DNA of 64,000 nt, from the NCBI RefSeq assembly GCF_016406085.1, contig NZ_JAEHFJ010000001.1:558001-622000 (forward strand), in the 5' to 3' direction. Positions 46,930 through 55,711 of the stretch are shown in pieces. This stretch comes from Aureibaculum flavum (GTDB taxonomy: Bacteria > Bacteroidota > Bacteroidia > Flavobacteriales > Flavobacteriaceae). Within the stretch, counting starts at the first letter, position 1, and every line of letters starts with the position of its first letter. The notes under the pieces were generated by a model. That model did not search any database, was not told the origin of the DNA, and saw only the letters and a program-made list of their open reading frames with translations. Position numbers and translations under genes: made by a program.

Positions 46930-47925
46930 TTATATCGCTTTCTTTAATTTTTTAAAGAATACCTCTTCCCTATTGGAAAGGGCTACTAATTGATCGGCTA
47001 TTTTATTATAAGCATCTAATTCAGAGCTTCTATTTTTATAAATTCGTGAAGCATCAATAGCAAAATCACGCCAAGAATCGCCTATTTCGGTTATTTCCAA
47101 GGACAATTCTTTTAATTTTGGTTTTTTTAATAGTACCGCTGCTTCTTGTAAAAAAGCACCGTAAATAAAACGAAACCCACCACCACCAGTACCAATTTCT
47201 TCTTGCATTCTAACCAATTGCCCTAAATAATGATTGGCTACTTTTACACCTTTCTTTTCTGGCCATTTTCGAATCAGTTTAGCTATAGTTCGCATACCTC
47301 GCACTCCAACATAGGGCACTGGTGCAAGCATATCGCGACATACTGTTTTAATTCCTTTTATTATAGCACTTTCCAATTGTAATTCTTTTGGAAATTCAAT
47401 AGGATAATACATATGTCCTTTAGGAGCCATAGCTCCTTTGGCAAAACGCACTCTATTTAATTCTTTTTTAGTTAAAGTAGTAGTTGTTTCCATAACGGGA
47501 TCACTAATTAAATAAGTGTCCTCTTCTTTACCATAAACAACCAAATTATGAGCATTAAAATGAAAACGATACTCGTCTGGAAAATAAGACAAATGATATA
47601 CGCCAACTTGTAAACCCACTGGATTATCACGTTTTAATTCTGCTTCTAAAGCCTTTTCCGCACTACTTTCGTTTCTGAATTTAAAGCGTTTCACTTTTAT
47701 CCCTACCCGTTGAGCAAAGCGTTTAAAAATGATACCTGGCATGGGTCTAAAACTCACCACTGGTGCGTGATTCACTTTTAAAAAGGGAATGTATACAAAG
47801 AAAAGACCAGAACCAATACCAAATACCATTGGTTCACTGATTTGATATCCTTTATGCTTTAGTAAGTTTGAAACCACTCCATTTTCACAATGTGCAGATT
47901 GATGATGTGTAAAGTCTATCTTCAT
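46930..47925 (-). CDS. BtrH-like protein (BtrH N-terminal plus DUF4872), candidate acyl-transfer enzyme
   Basis: A 331-residue protein with a BtrH_N cysteine-protease-like domain at the N-terminus (HHQSAHCENG, with Cys13 as candidate nucleophile), the strand-turn FHFNAHNLVVYGKEED and DLISDPVM-type loop (residues about 118-145) giving the His and Asp of a triad. A helical DUF4872-like half follows (170-331). Butirosin BtrH moves an acyl group from ACP to an amine. In this cluster the needed reaction is transfer of an ACP-bound polyene acid to the resorcinol hydroxyl, so it is a candidate for the ester-forming step. That is inference; the PlsC- and LpxL-like acyltransferases are alternatives. 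It overlaps the next gene by 4 bp. Confidence 0.78.
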   Translation of the reverse strand: MKIDFTHHQSAHCENGVVSNLLKHKGYQISEPMVFGIGSGLFFVYIPFLKVNHAPVVSFRPMPGIIFKRFAQRVGIKVKRFKFRNESSAEKALEAELKRDNPVGLQVGVYHLSYFPDEYRFHFNAHNLVVYGKEEDTYLISDPVMETTTTLTKKELNRVRFAKGAMAPKGHMYYPIEFPKELQLESAIIKGIKTVCRDMLAPVPYVGVRGMRTIAKLIRKWPEKKGVKVANHYLGQLVRMQEEIGTGGGGFRFIYGAFLQEAAVLLKKPKLKELSLEITEIGDSWRDFAIDASRIYKNRSSELDAYNKIADQLVALSNREEVFFKKLKKAI

Positions 47926-48329
47926 ATGTTTTTATCAATATCCTGCAATTGCTCGATGGTAATATCAAAAACATCTGCGTATTTCTGTAATATTTTAGTA
48001 TTTAATTTTTTAAAAGCCTGAGGCTTAAAATGTCTTTTAACACGCCATTGCCAGAGTCCTACATAACTTGCCAAAATAGGTAAATCCATTTTATTGACTT
48101 CCATGTAGTAATCAATTGGACTAGAAGCGTTTGCTTCTACCCTCTTTTTTGCAGCGTCAATTCGTTCTTTAATATCTTGTATGGCATTATCTAAAGCGAT
48201 CGTTTTCGGATCCCAACCTGTACTGTTTTCTGTAGTATACTCACCATTTTCATCAACGGCATAACAGAGTTCACGAAAATTAGCGGACTCTAAATTACTT
48301 TTGTCTTGTGGCACTTCACTTTTTTTCAT
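47922..48329 (-). CDS. Small conserved protein of the pigment cluster, unknown function
   Basis: A 135-residue soluble, mostly helical protein with no signal peptide. Recognisable stretches are LCYAVDENGEY near the N-terminus, a charged helix (KERIDAAKKRVEAN) and a tryptophan patch (GLWQWRVKRHF) near residue 93. The DENGE segment recalls the N-terminal part of the DarB-type enzyme (AIDENGEI) but the similarity is short. Its gene is translationally linked on both sides: 4 bp overlap with the BtrH-like gene and 14 bp overlap with the hot-dog gene. It may be a partner of the BtrH-like enzyme. I do not recognise the family. Confidence 0.7.
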   Translation of the reverse strand: MKKSEVPQDKSNLESANFRELCYAVDENGEYTTENSTGWDPKTIALDNAIQDIKERIDAAKKRVEANASSPIDYYMEVNKMDLPILASYVGLWQWRVKRHFKPQAFKKLNTKILQKYADVFDITIEQLQDIDKNI

Positions 48330-48786
48330 CTGAAACCTCTTTAATAAATAAGTTCATTACGCATTCTGATAAAACCATATCTGCATTTTCAATTTTACAA
48401 TTTAAAGCACAAATGCTATATCCATCAGCATCAAATCTGGAAATTAGATTTGCAGTGGTGACAATAGTTTCTTGTAACTGTGGCAATTTAATGATATTAA
48501 ATGACTTAACACCGCTTATAAAACCGACAAGCTTAGTGTTCTTTCCTTCAACATCCTCCTCATCAAAATAACTTTTACCTACTATAGCCGAACATGTTTG
48601 AGCTGCATTTTCTATTAAACCCGATTCCGAAAGTACATTTTCATCCACAAAAACACAATCAGACGTTATCAAAAAATTAGTTTTAACGCACTCATCATCA
48701 ATAGATAACAACGTATCTACCATTAACATAGGTGTTCTATGTGGTAAAAAGTTTTTAATATCAATATGACTTGAAGTGTTATCCAA
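48316..48786 (-). CDS. Hot-dog dehydratase, ApeP/FabZ-like
   Basis: A 156-residue hot-dog protein opening with FLPHRTPMLMVD, the LPHR.PMLLVD start typical of FabZ/ApeP-type dehydratases. The central helix (LIENAAQTCSAIVG, about residues 69-82) carries Glu at the catalytic position. The FabZ histidine loop (GHFPG) is not present. It overlaps the small-protein gene by 14 bp and abuts the next hot-dog gene without gap, so the two hot-dog proteins probably form a heterodimer or a double-hot-dog assembly. Confidence 0.82.
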   Translation of the reverse strand: MDNTSSHIDIKNFLPHRTPMLMVDTLLSIDDECVKTNFLITSDCVFVDENVLSESGLIENAAQTCSAIVGKSYFDEEDVEGKNTKLVGFISGVKSFNIIKLPQLQETIVTTANLISRFDADGYSICALNCKIENADMVLSECVMNLFIKEVSDEKK

Positions 48787-49212
48787 TTATTTTGCAACTA
48801 CTGTTTTCATTTCGCTAGTAGCTATTGATTTACCATTTAGTGTAACGTTAATGGCAACTAAAGTTACCCCCATTACTTCGTGTAAAATAGAAGCCGTTGT
48901 TTCTAACGTATCATTTAATTGGGGCAAGATAAGAATTTCTACGCTTTTAATTGATCCGATATATCCGGTAGGAGAAGGTTTATCTAGTAAATGGTATTTA
49001 TACCCGGTGTGCAGTGCAACGGTTTGAGCCATATGCTCTATTAAACCAGGTTCAGTAAAGGTATTATTTTTAGTAAAAATATTGGCATCTGAAATGGTTA
49101 AACAAGAAGTAACCTCGCTATCCGTATAATGTAATAGTTTATCAACCATTACAAACGGTGCTTTTTGTGGTATTAAATTAGTTACCGGTATGTTTAATGA
49201 ATTGTTATTCAA
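48787..49212 (-). CDS. Hot-dog dehydratase, ApeP-like
   Basis: A 141-residue hot-dog protein with IPQKAPFVMVDKLL at the start, parallel to its neighbour, and GLIEHMAQTVALHTG as the central helix with Glu and His. It resembles the ApeP/ApeI dehydratases of aryl-polyene clusters. It begins 1 bp after the DarB-type gene ends. Together with its neighbour and the FabZ-like protein at 8221 it gives three dehydratases in the cluster, which suits both polyene and dialkylresorcinol precursor formation. Confidence 0.82.
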   Translation of the reverse strand: MNNNSLNIPVTNLIPQKAPFVMVDKLLHYTDSEVTSCLTISDANIFTKNNTFTEPGLIEHMAQTVALHTGYKYHLLDKPSPTGYIGSIKSVEILILPQLNDTLETTASILHEVMGVTLVAINVTLNGKSIATSEMKTVVAK

Positions 49213-49213
49213 A

Positions 49214-50347
49214 TTAACAAACAGTTAAAAGAGCATAATTATATGCAAATCTTGCACTTTCAGGAACATGTAATAAAATGGTATCCCCTTTATTTAATTT
49301 GCCAGAATCTACTAATTCTTCTAACATAATATAAATAGAGGCCGCTCCTACATTTCCTACTTTTTCTAAATTCATAAACCATTTATCCAATGGTACTACA
49401 AAATCTTGTTTTACCATTTCTTCATACAATTTATCCTTAAAATAGAAAGATGAAATATGTGGTAAGTAGTAGGTTAAATCTTCAGGTTTCACATTATGCT
49501 TGTCTAAAGCATGTTTTAAACTATCAACGCCTTTAACTAAAATATTTTCACTTAGTAATTTTACATCTTGCTTCATGGCGAACAATGATTGTTCACTCCA
49601 ATCATGAGCTGGAAACTCACTCCAAGGCTTTAATTGGCCATTTTCCAATTTATCGCCACCAGCATACATACATGTATCTAGTTCATGAGCATATGAATAT
49701 CCTTCAATCCATTCAATTTTTAATGGCTGTTTTCCTTTTGGTTCACTTTCTAATAAAACAGCACCTGCACCATCAGAAAGCATCCAACGTAAAAACTCTT
49801 TATTAAAAGCAATTATAGGCTGTTCTTCTAAGGTTTTTAAATGGTTAACTTCTTCTTCAAAAGTATTCGCCATCATCCATGAAGAAGTACGTTCAGAACC
49901 AGCACAAACGGCATTGTTTACTTGATGAGCTTTAACCGATAAAAACCCATATTTTAATGCATTCATTCCTGAACAACACGCACCTGAAGGTGAATTTATT
50001 TCTAAATTTCTATTCTTTAAAAAGCCATGAACCATTGCGGTGTGCGATGGTAATATTTGATCAGGACTAGAGGTACCACAAGATAATAATTCAATGTCTT
50101 TCGTCGTAAAATCTTCATCACAAAGTAGCTCTACAGCTTCCTTGGTTAGTTGTGCATTATTGTGAGTAATTTCACCATTTTCATCAATGGCATAATACCT
50201 CGTTTTAATCTTATTATTTCGTAAAACTATACCTTTAGCTTTGGAAGATTTCCCATTTAGAATACCCAATTTTTGTTCCATTTGATCATTGGAAACAGGG
50301 GTGTTGGGTAAAAATTTTGCAATTCTAGTTATGTAAACGTCATTCAT
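49214..50347 (-). CDS. darB: 3-oxoacyl-ACP synthase III family enzyme, DarB-type
   Basis: A 377-residue KAS III-type enzyme with the FabH triad: C125 in SGACCSGMNA, H297 in LPHISSF and N332 in VGNVGAAS. The N-terminus VYITRIAKFLPNTPVSN is typical of the family. In dialkylresorcinol pathways DarB condenses a 3-oxoacyl unit with a second acyl partner to give a cyclic diketone precursor, which DarA then aromatises. Assignment rests on the neighbour 39 bp upstream, a DarA-type protein, and on the pigment context. A plain FabH function is less likely because of the extended middle region (residues 150-250). Confidence 0.83.
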   Translation of the reverse strand: MNDVYITRIAKFLPNTPVSNDQMEQKLGILNGKSSKAKGIVLRNNKIKTRYYAIDENGEITHNNAQLTKEAVELLCDEDFTTKDIELLSCGTSSPDQILPSHTAMVHGFLKNRNLEINSPSGACCSGMNALKYGFLSVKAHQVNNAVCAGSERTSSWMMANTFEEEVNHLKTLEEQPIIAFNKEFLRWMLSDGAGAVLLESEPKGKQPLKIEWIEGYSYAHELDTCMYAGGDKLENGQLKPWSEFPAHDWSEQSLFAMKQDVKLLSENILVKGVDSLKHALDKHNVKPEDLTYYLPHISSFYFKDKLYEEMVKQDFVVPLDKWFMNLEKVGNVGAASIYIMLEELVDSGKLNKGDTILLHVPESARFAYNYALLTVC

Positions 50348-50386
50348 TCTTTAAAAGTAATATTTTTTAAGGAAACTCCCATTAAA

Positions 50387-51325
50387 TTAAGTATTAGATA
50401 TACCCTTTAATTTTACAGAAGCATAATATTTTTTATCTCTTTTAATTTTACCTATAAAAGGTAAATAAGTTAGCAAAAATACAATAAAAAGTACTGGTCC
50501 AAAGAACCAAATTGCAAATTTTAAGTATTTATCAAAAACCCGAACCCATTTTAATCGTTTTGGGTCTCCAGGCTTGCCTTTTTTAATGATAAAATTAGAC
50601 CATTTATCAAAAATAACATTGGCTCTTTTGTCCATTGTAATTAAAAATGGTTTTACCACTACGGCTCCAATTTTCAATAAGTTATCTTGTAAAGCTGTAA
50701 AATCGTTTTTGATTAAACTTTCTAATATGGGTTTGCCAAACTTAACAGATTCATCTATATCTTTTTGAGAAACCCCTGGTTTTGGAAAAACACCTAAGTA
50801 TTTTTCTTTTTTACCATTCAACATCCATTTTTCAATAGTGATAACACTAACGTGATTTATATTTCTATCTACCAACGCAATATTACCAACCAATTTCGCT
50901 TGGTTTTCAATTAACAAATGTTTCATTTTTTCTTGAGCCTTTATCCACATATTACGACACGCTATAAGTGTTACAACGGGCGTATCTTTTAATATTTTTT
51001 TAGCGGATTCCGATTTTAAAAATGAGTTTATGGGTACTGAAGGTGTGAGATACCAAACTTGATATGCAAGTATAACTAAATCGTATTTCTGTGAAAGTAT
51101 TTCAGGATTTGGTTCTTCCAATTTACTTGGAATTTGTAAAAAAGATTCAGGAAAAACATCATAAAATTTATCTGCTTTCCATGGAAAACCAAATTCTTCA
51201 ACTGGTTTTATTTGATGATATGAAACGGAAACATTAGTTGATTTTTCCAGTTCCTGTACTACATTTTGAGCAATTTCTAGCAACTGCCCAGACTGTGTGT
51301 AATATATTACTAAAACGTTTTTCAT
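50387..51325 (-). CDS. darA: Dialkylresorcinol-forming enzyme DarA-type (flavodoxin-like fold)
   Basis: A 312-residue protein. The N-terminal 190 residues form a flavodoxin-like fold with a phosphate-binding loop (YYTQSGQLLEIAQ) and the later loop VVTLIACRNMW. A C-terminal part with a hydrophobic segment (WFFGPVLFIVFLLTYL, about 275-290) probably binds the membrane. Proteins of this type next to a KAS III enzyme are annotated as dialkylresorcinol condensing enzyme DarA in flexirubin producers; they are linked to aromatisation of the diketone to 2,5-dialkylresorcinol. It is separated from DarB by 39 bp and from the acyltransferase gene by 1 bp. Confidence 0.82.
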   Translation of the reverse strand: MKNVLVIYYTQSGQLLEIAQNVVQELEKSTNVSVSYHQIKPVEEFGFPWKADKFYDVFPESFLQIPSKLEEPNPEILSQKYDLVILAYQVWYLTPSVPINSFLKSESAKKILKDTPVVTLIACRNMWIKAQEKMKHLLIENQAKLVGNIALVDRNINHVSVITIEKWMLNGKKEKYLGVFPKPGVSQKDIDESVKFGKPILESLIKNDFTALQDNLLKIGAVVVKPFLITMDKRANVIFDKWSNFIIKKGKPGDPKRLKWVRVFDKYLKFAIWFFGPVLFIVFLLTYLPFIGKIKRDKKYYASVKLKGISNT

Positions 51326-51326
51326 A

Positions 51327-52205
51327 TTATTTTTTATCTTCCCAAAAATCGAAATAATTAAACCACTGCAACGGGTATTGTTTTAAAATCCACTCGATAC
51401 TCTCTGTATAGTTCTGTAACAAACCCTGAGCATCTCTTTTTTTAGCCGTTGCCAATCGCGTATATAAATGATAATGCTTGCTCGTTTCTTTCATAACATA
51501 AACAAACGCCACAGGAACTTTTAATCGAGAGGCCAACAAAAAAGGACCCGCTGGAAACTTCGCTTCCTTTCCAAATAATTGCTCTTCTAAAAAACGTGTT
51601 CCCTCAAAATATCTATCTCCAGTAAAGCAAATTAATTCATTATTTGCCAATGCGGAATTGATTTCAAAGATATGGGATAAATCTTCCTTTATCAATATTA
51701 ATTTAATGCTTGATTTTTGTGACACCGACTCTAAATATTCCTTTATATCACTATGCTCTTGATCGGTTGTAACAATATTGATTTGCGAGTTGAAATCAAT
51801 TTCTTTAAAAAAAAACTCTGCTATTTCAAAATTACCAACATGAGCACTGATTAATATTCCGCCATTTTTATTAGCAATGAGTTGTTTTAAATTATCAATA
51901 CCATCAAAATCGTAAGTAAATTTATTTCGTAATCCCGATCTAATGGCTACTTTATCAATTATGGTTTGTCCAAATTTATAATAACTTTTATAAACATTGA
52001 AGACACTTTTTATTGAGGAATATTTTAACCTTTTTCTAAAATAATTATAGGAAGCTTTTGTGCCTTTGGGAGAAAATATCAAGAAATAAAAAGCAACGAA
52101 GTACAAAATAAAATAAGCCGAACGTAAGCCCAGCTTTTTCATAAAAAAAATAAATATTCTATAACCTAAAACGGTACCTCTGGATTTACCTTCCCATTGT
52201 GCCAT
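51327..52205 (-). CDS. LpxL/HtrB-type acyltransferase
   Basis: A 292-residue membrane-bound acyltransferase of the lipid A late-acyltransferase family. The active-site box is SAHVGNFE (H....E), with a second conserved block CFTGDRYFEGTRF and a GPFLLASRLKVPV region. An N-terminal hydrophobic stretch (about 25-45) anchors it. Aryl-polyene and flexirubin clusters carry LpxL-like acyltransferases that probably join the ACP-bound polyene to a lipid-like or resorcinol acceptor. It lies between an ACP gene (11 bp) and darA (1 bp). It competes with the BtrH-like protein and the PlsC domain as the ester-forming enzyme. Confidence 0.88.
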   Translation of the reverse strand: MAQWEGKSRGTVLGYRIFIFFMKKLGLRSAYFILYFVAFYFLIFSPKGTKASYNYFRKRLKYSSIKSVFNVYKSYYKFGQTIIDKVAIRSGLRNKFTYDFDGIDNLKQLIANKNGGILISAHVGNFEIAEFFFKEIDFNSQINIVTTDQEHSDIKEYLESVSQKSSIKLILIKEDLSHIFEINSALANNELICFTGDRYFEGTRFLEEQLFGKEAKFPAGPFLLASRLKVPVAFVYVMKETSKHYHLYTRLATAKKRDAQGLLQNYTESIEWILKQYPLQWFNYFDFWEDKK

Positions 52206-52216
52206 AACAGATTATA

Positions 52217-52459
52217 TTAAGCTAACTTCCGCTCTATTAAATTATAAAAATCATGAAGTTTAATCACGTTTACAAAATCTTCACCAATCAGTTTTACACC
52301 GAAATTAGATTCTACAGCAACTACCAGATCAACAAAATCTAAACTATCTAGCTCTAATGTTTCTTTTAAGTTAGCCTCAGGGCTAATTGCATCCTCTTCA
52401 ACTTCAAATTCATCTATAAGGAAATCATTAATTTTACTAATGATGTCTTCTTTATTCAT
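52217..52459 (-). CDS. Acyl carrier protein (second of the pigment pathway)
   Basis: An 80-residue ACP with attachment serine S39 in LELDSLDFVDL, an acidic helix II and normal length. It lies between a FabF-type gene (11 bp) and an LpxL-like acyltransferase gene (11 bp). It differs clearly from the first ACP at 13131 (DSIDALEL), so the two probably serve different ketosynthases, one for the polyene and one for the resorcinol chain. That division is inference. Confidence 0.92.
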   Translation of the reverse strand: MNKEDIISKINDFLIDEFEVEEDAISPEANLKETLELDSLDFVDLVVAVESNFGVKLIGEDFVNVIKLHDFYNLIERKLA

Positions 52460-52470
52460 AACCGTAATAA

Positions 52471-53688
52471 TTAAATCTTTTTAATAATTAATGCCGAGTT
52501 TGTTCCGCCAAACCCAAAAGAATTGGACAAAAATACATCAATTTTTTTATCTACAGTCTCTCTAGCAATGTTTAATTTTGCAGCGTCTTCGTCTGGTGTT
52601 TTCAAATTAATATTAGGGGCAACAAATGAATGTTGCATCATTAACATTGAATAAACAACTTCACTTGCACCTGCCATCCAACACTCATGACCTGTCATTG
52701 ATTTTGTAGAACTTATATAAGGACAATTATCACCAAATATATTATAAATTGCTTTCGCCTCATTAGCATCACCTACTGGTGTAGAAGTAGCGTGAGCATT
52801 AACATAGTCAATAGTTTTTTTATCTATTTTAGCTTCGTCTATTGCTTTTTGCATGGCTCTGGTAGGACCATCAGCATTGGGCGTTGAAATATGATCTCCA
52901 TTTGAGGAAAATCCATAACCAATAATTTCACCCAAGATAGGAGCTCCTCTTTTTATTGCTGAATCATAACTTTCTAAAATCACTGTGGCTGCACCACCGC
53001 TTGGAACTAAGCCATCTCTTTCTACATCAAAAGGTTTTGATGCTTCTGCAGGATTTTCTTCCTTTATTGAAAACACACCTAAGCCGTCAAAACTAGCCAT
53101 AGCTAATTTATTTATTTCTTGAGCTCCGCCACAAATTATAGTGTCTTGTAAGCCACTTTTTATTAAATGATAACCAACACCAATAGCATGCGAACCACTA
53201 GCACAAGCCGCACTAATTGTAAAATTCACTCCTTTTAACTTGAAAATAGTAGATAAATTCATGTTTACGGTAGAATTCATCGCTTTAAAAATGGCTCCTG
53301 ACCCCACTAAAGTAGTATCTTTTTTTTCTCTTACGATATCTATAGATTCAATAACTGACCGTGCCGTACTATCATTGCCAAATAAAATACCAACTTCATT
53401 AATATCTAAAAAATCTTGTGAAATTCCAGCATTTTTTAAGGCTTCAACGGTTGATAGGTATGCAAATTGAGCTTCTTCGCCCATGCTTATCCGTTGTCTT
53501 CTTGAAAGTAGTTTTTTTAAATCGGGTTCTGCAACCATTCCGGTAAGTGCAGAACGGTAACCAAACGCTTTACGTTCGGCATCAAATACAATTCCTGATT
53601 TCCCTTTATATAAAGATTCTTTTACTTCGTCTAAATTACTCCCTATACACGAGTAAATACCCATTCCTGTTATAACAACTCTATTCAT
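52471..53688 (-). CDS. 3-oxoacyl-ACP synthase II (FabF-like)
   Basis: A 405-residue condensing enzyme, closest to full FabF length among the cluster's ketosynthases. Catalytic residues are C162 in SAACASG, H299 in NAHATST, K329 in STKS and H334 in GHECWMAGAS. NAHATST and GHECWMAG recall FabB (KAS I; NSHGTST and GHSLGAAG differ, but the ATST and GAS patterns are FabB-like), so it may handle unsaturated chains. Neighbours are ACP (11 bp) and FabG (14 bp), the minimal set for chain elongation. Confidence 0.88.
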   Translation of the reverse strand: MNRVVITGMGIYSCIGSNLDEVKESLYKGKSGIVFDAERKAFGYRSALTGMVAEPDLKKLLSRRQRISMGEEAQFAYLSTVEALKNAGISQDFLDINEVGILFGNDSTARSVIESIDIVREKKDTTLVGSGAIFKAMNSTVNMNLSTIFKLKGVNFTISAACASGSHAIGVGYHLIKSGLQDTIICGGAQEINKLAMASFDGLGVFSIKEENPAEASKPFDVERDGLVPSGGAATVILESYDSAIKRGAPILGEIIGYGFSSNGDHISTPNADGPTRAMQKAIDEAKIDKKTIDYVNAHATSTPVGDANEAKAIYNIFGDNCPYISSTKSMTGHECWMAGASEVVYSMLMMQHSFVAPNINLKTPDEDAAKLNIARETVDKKIDVFLSNSFGFGGTNSALIIKKI

Positions 53689-53702
53689 TTTTCTTTCAGC
53701 AA

Positions 53703-54434
53703 TTATGAATAAATTCCACCATTTATATTAATTACCTCACCAGTAATATAAGAAGATTTTTTGGATGCTAAAAACGAAACCAAATCAGCTACTTCTTCGG
53801 CCTCACCGAATCTGTTTACAGGAATCATTCTTTTCAATTCTTTTTCATCTAACTCGGCGGTCATATCTGAATTAATAAACCCAGGAGCTACCGCGTTAAC
53901 CGTTATTTTTCGTTTAGCTACTTCTTGAGCTAAAGCTTTTGTAGCGGCTACAATTGCTCCTTTTGCTGCAGAATAATTGGTTTGTCCTGGTGTACCTTTT
54001 ACACCCGAAACAGAAACCATATTAATAATTCTACCGTAGCGATTACTTAACATTTTTTGAATTAAATGATTGGTAACATTATAAAAACCATTTAAACTTG
54101 TATTGATAACACTGTGCCAATCTTCAGCAGGCATCCACATGAATAAACCGTCTTTGGTAATTCCTGCGTTGTTTACTAACACCTCAATAATTGAACCTTC
54201 GTTTGCATCAATCCATGTATCTAGAGCGTTTTTTACAGCATCCGCATTGGCTACATCAAACTGAATAATTTCACCAGTATTACCCAACTCTTCAACCTGT
54301 TTTAAGGTATCTAAAGCCGCTTCTTTATTTGAATTGTAATTGATTAAGATATGGTAATCAGAATCTTCTGCTAATTTTTTACAAATTGCTTTTCCAATTC
54401 CTCTAGAACCTCCTGTTACTAATGCACACTTCAT
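53703..54434 (-). CDS. 3-oxoacyl-ACP reductase (FabG-like, SDR family)
   Basis: A 243-residue short-chain dehydrogenase with nucleotide-binding loop TGGSRGIG (7-14), NNAG (88-91) and catalytic S141, Y154 and K158 (YSAAK). The C-terminal region (APGFINSDMT, ITGEVININGG) is typical of FabG. It reduces 3-oxoacyl-ACP to 3-hydroxyacyl-ACP with NADPH, so that a dehydratase can form each double bond. It is the only ketoreductase visible in the cluster and must serve all ketosynthases unless the housekeeping FabG contributes. Confidence 0.93.
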   Translation of the reverse strand: MKCALVTGGSRGIGKAICKKLAEDSDYHILINYNSNKEAALDTLKQVEELGNTGEIIQFDVANADAVKNALDTWIDANEGSIIEVLVNNAGITKDGLFMWMPAEDWHSVINTSLNGFYNVTNHLIQKMLSNRYGRIINMVSVSGVKGTPGQTNYSAAKGAIVAATKALAQEVAKRKITVNAVAPGFINSDMTAELDEKELKRMIPVNRFGEAEEVADLVSFLASKKSSYITGEVININGGIYS

Positions 54435-54437
54435 TAA

Positions 54438-55586
54438 CTATTTATTTATATCTGTAAAAGATTCAGCTCTTTCAAACCAAGTATTATTTAGTAGATTACC
54501 TTTGGTGTCAAGAAATCCCCATTTTTTCTTACGAGTAACTCTTGCAAATCCTTCATGGAACCCCTTTTCATTTCCTTTTTTAAAAAGCAGGCTTACACCA
54601 AACATTTCTCTATTTGAAATATCATAATTAGCTTCAATAATTAGCTTTCCTGATGTATCAATAAATCCCCATTGTTTATCTATTCTAACTGGAGCCAATC
54701 CATCTTTACTAAAAATTTCTGCATCTATATATTTCTCTGGAATAACCATATCACCTTTTTCATTAATATAGCCCCATTTATCTACTGTCATTACAGGAGC
54801 TAAACCATTGAGAAAACCTCTCACTTTTTTATATTTGGGTTTAATTACCCACTCTCCTTTTCTATTTATAAAACCAACTAATTTTAACGCATCGTTAGCG
54901 TAGGTTAATTCTTCACCATCACGGAAGTCCCAAATTTTCAAAACCCCTTCAACTCTAGTAAATTTACCATCAATTATCATTCCACTTACACCATCTTTTT
55001 TTGCTGTAAGATTTCCTTCAGACCAAATTCCTAAGCCTTCATACTCCAATGGCAAAACAAGTTTCCCCCTATTATCTATTAAACCATAAAACTCACCTTT
55101 CTTTACTTTTGCATGATCATTTTTAAAGGCATATATTTTATCATAGGTAGGCTCTAAAATAACCTCTCCTTTAGGATTAATCAAGCCAACAAGGTCATTT
55201 TGTTTAATGTAAGCAACTCCGTTTTCAAAACTATAGAGCTCTTTAGAGTCTGGCATTTTAACCTCTTCTCCTTTTTTATTGATATACATCCATTTTTTAT
55301 CCAATAACACAATGGCTAATCCACTATCAAAACTTTTCGCTTTTGCATAGGTTGGCTTTATTGCCACCTCACCTTTTGTATTTAAATAACCCCATTTTTT
55401 ATTTTCTTTAAAAGGAGCTAATCCATCTGCAAAACTACCTGCATATTTATAAGTAGGTTCAACTAACCAAGACCCATCTGGTTTGATAAATCCAACTTTC
55501 TTTTTTTGAACGACTAACGCAGCTCTTTGAGCAATAACAGATTGACCTATTAGAGCGATTACTAAAATAAATAGTATTTTTTTCAT
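54438..55586 (-). CDS. Exported WG-repeat protein
   Basis: A 382-residue protein with a signal peptide (to about residue 19, SVIAQ) and about twelve WG repeats, each with the pattern GxxxxxGxxxxxPxYxxxxxF and G(Y/F)(L/I)NxKG. The repeats span the whole mature chain (about residues 28-375). Such proteins may bind peptidoglycan or surface polymers and are common in Bacteroidota, but no biochemical role is firmly set. It ends 3 bp before the FabG start codon, so it is read as the first gene of a sub-operon. A -7-like box (TACTTTTG, minus strand) lies at 55605-55612. Its part in pigment formation is unclear. Confidence 0.85.
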   Translation of the reverse strand: MKKILFILVIALIGQSVIAQRAALVVQKKKVGFIKPDGSWLVEPTYKYAGSFADGLAPFKENKKWGYLNTKGEVAIKPTYAKAKSFDSGLAIVLLDKKWMYINKKGEEVKMPDSKELYSFENGVAYIKQNDLVGLINPKGEVILEPTYDKIYAFKNDHAKVKKGEFYGLIDNRGKLVLPLEYEGLGIWSEGNLTAKKDGVSGMIIDGKFTRVEGVLKIWDFRDGEELTYANDALKLVGFINRKGEWVIKPKYKKVRGFLNGLAPVMTVDKWGYINEKGDMVIPEKYIDAEIFSKDGLAPVRIDKQWGFIDTSGKLIIEANYDISNREMFGVSLLFKKGNEKGFHEGFARVTRKKKWGFLDTKGNLLNNTWFERAESFTDINK

Positions 55587-55711
55587 AATAACTTGAGTTT
55601 ATTTCAAAAGTAGAAATTAAATTGAATAATTCTGCTTTTTATGTATAACCTGCATGAAATTCGGTACAACTGGCAAAGAACTCCACTTAATGAGTTCAAT
55701 TTACTAAAAAT

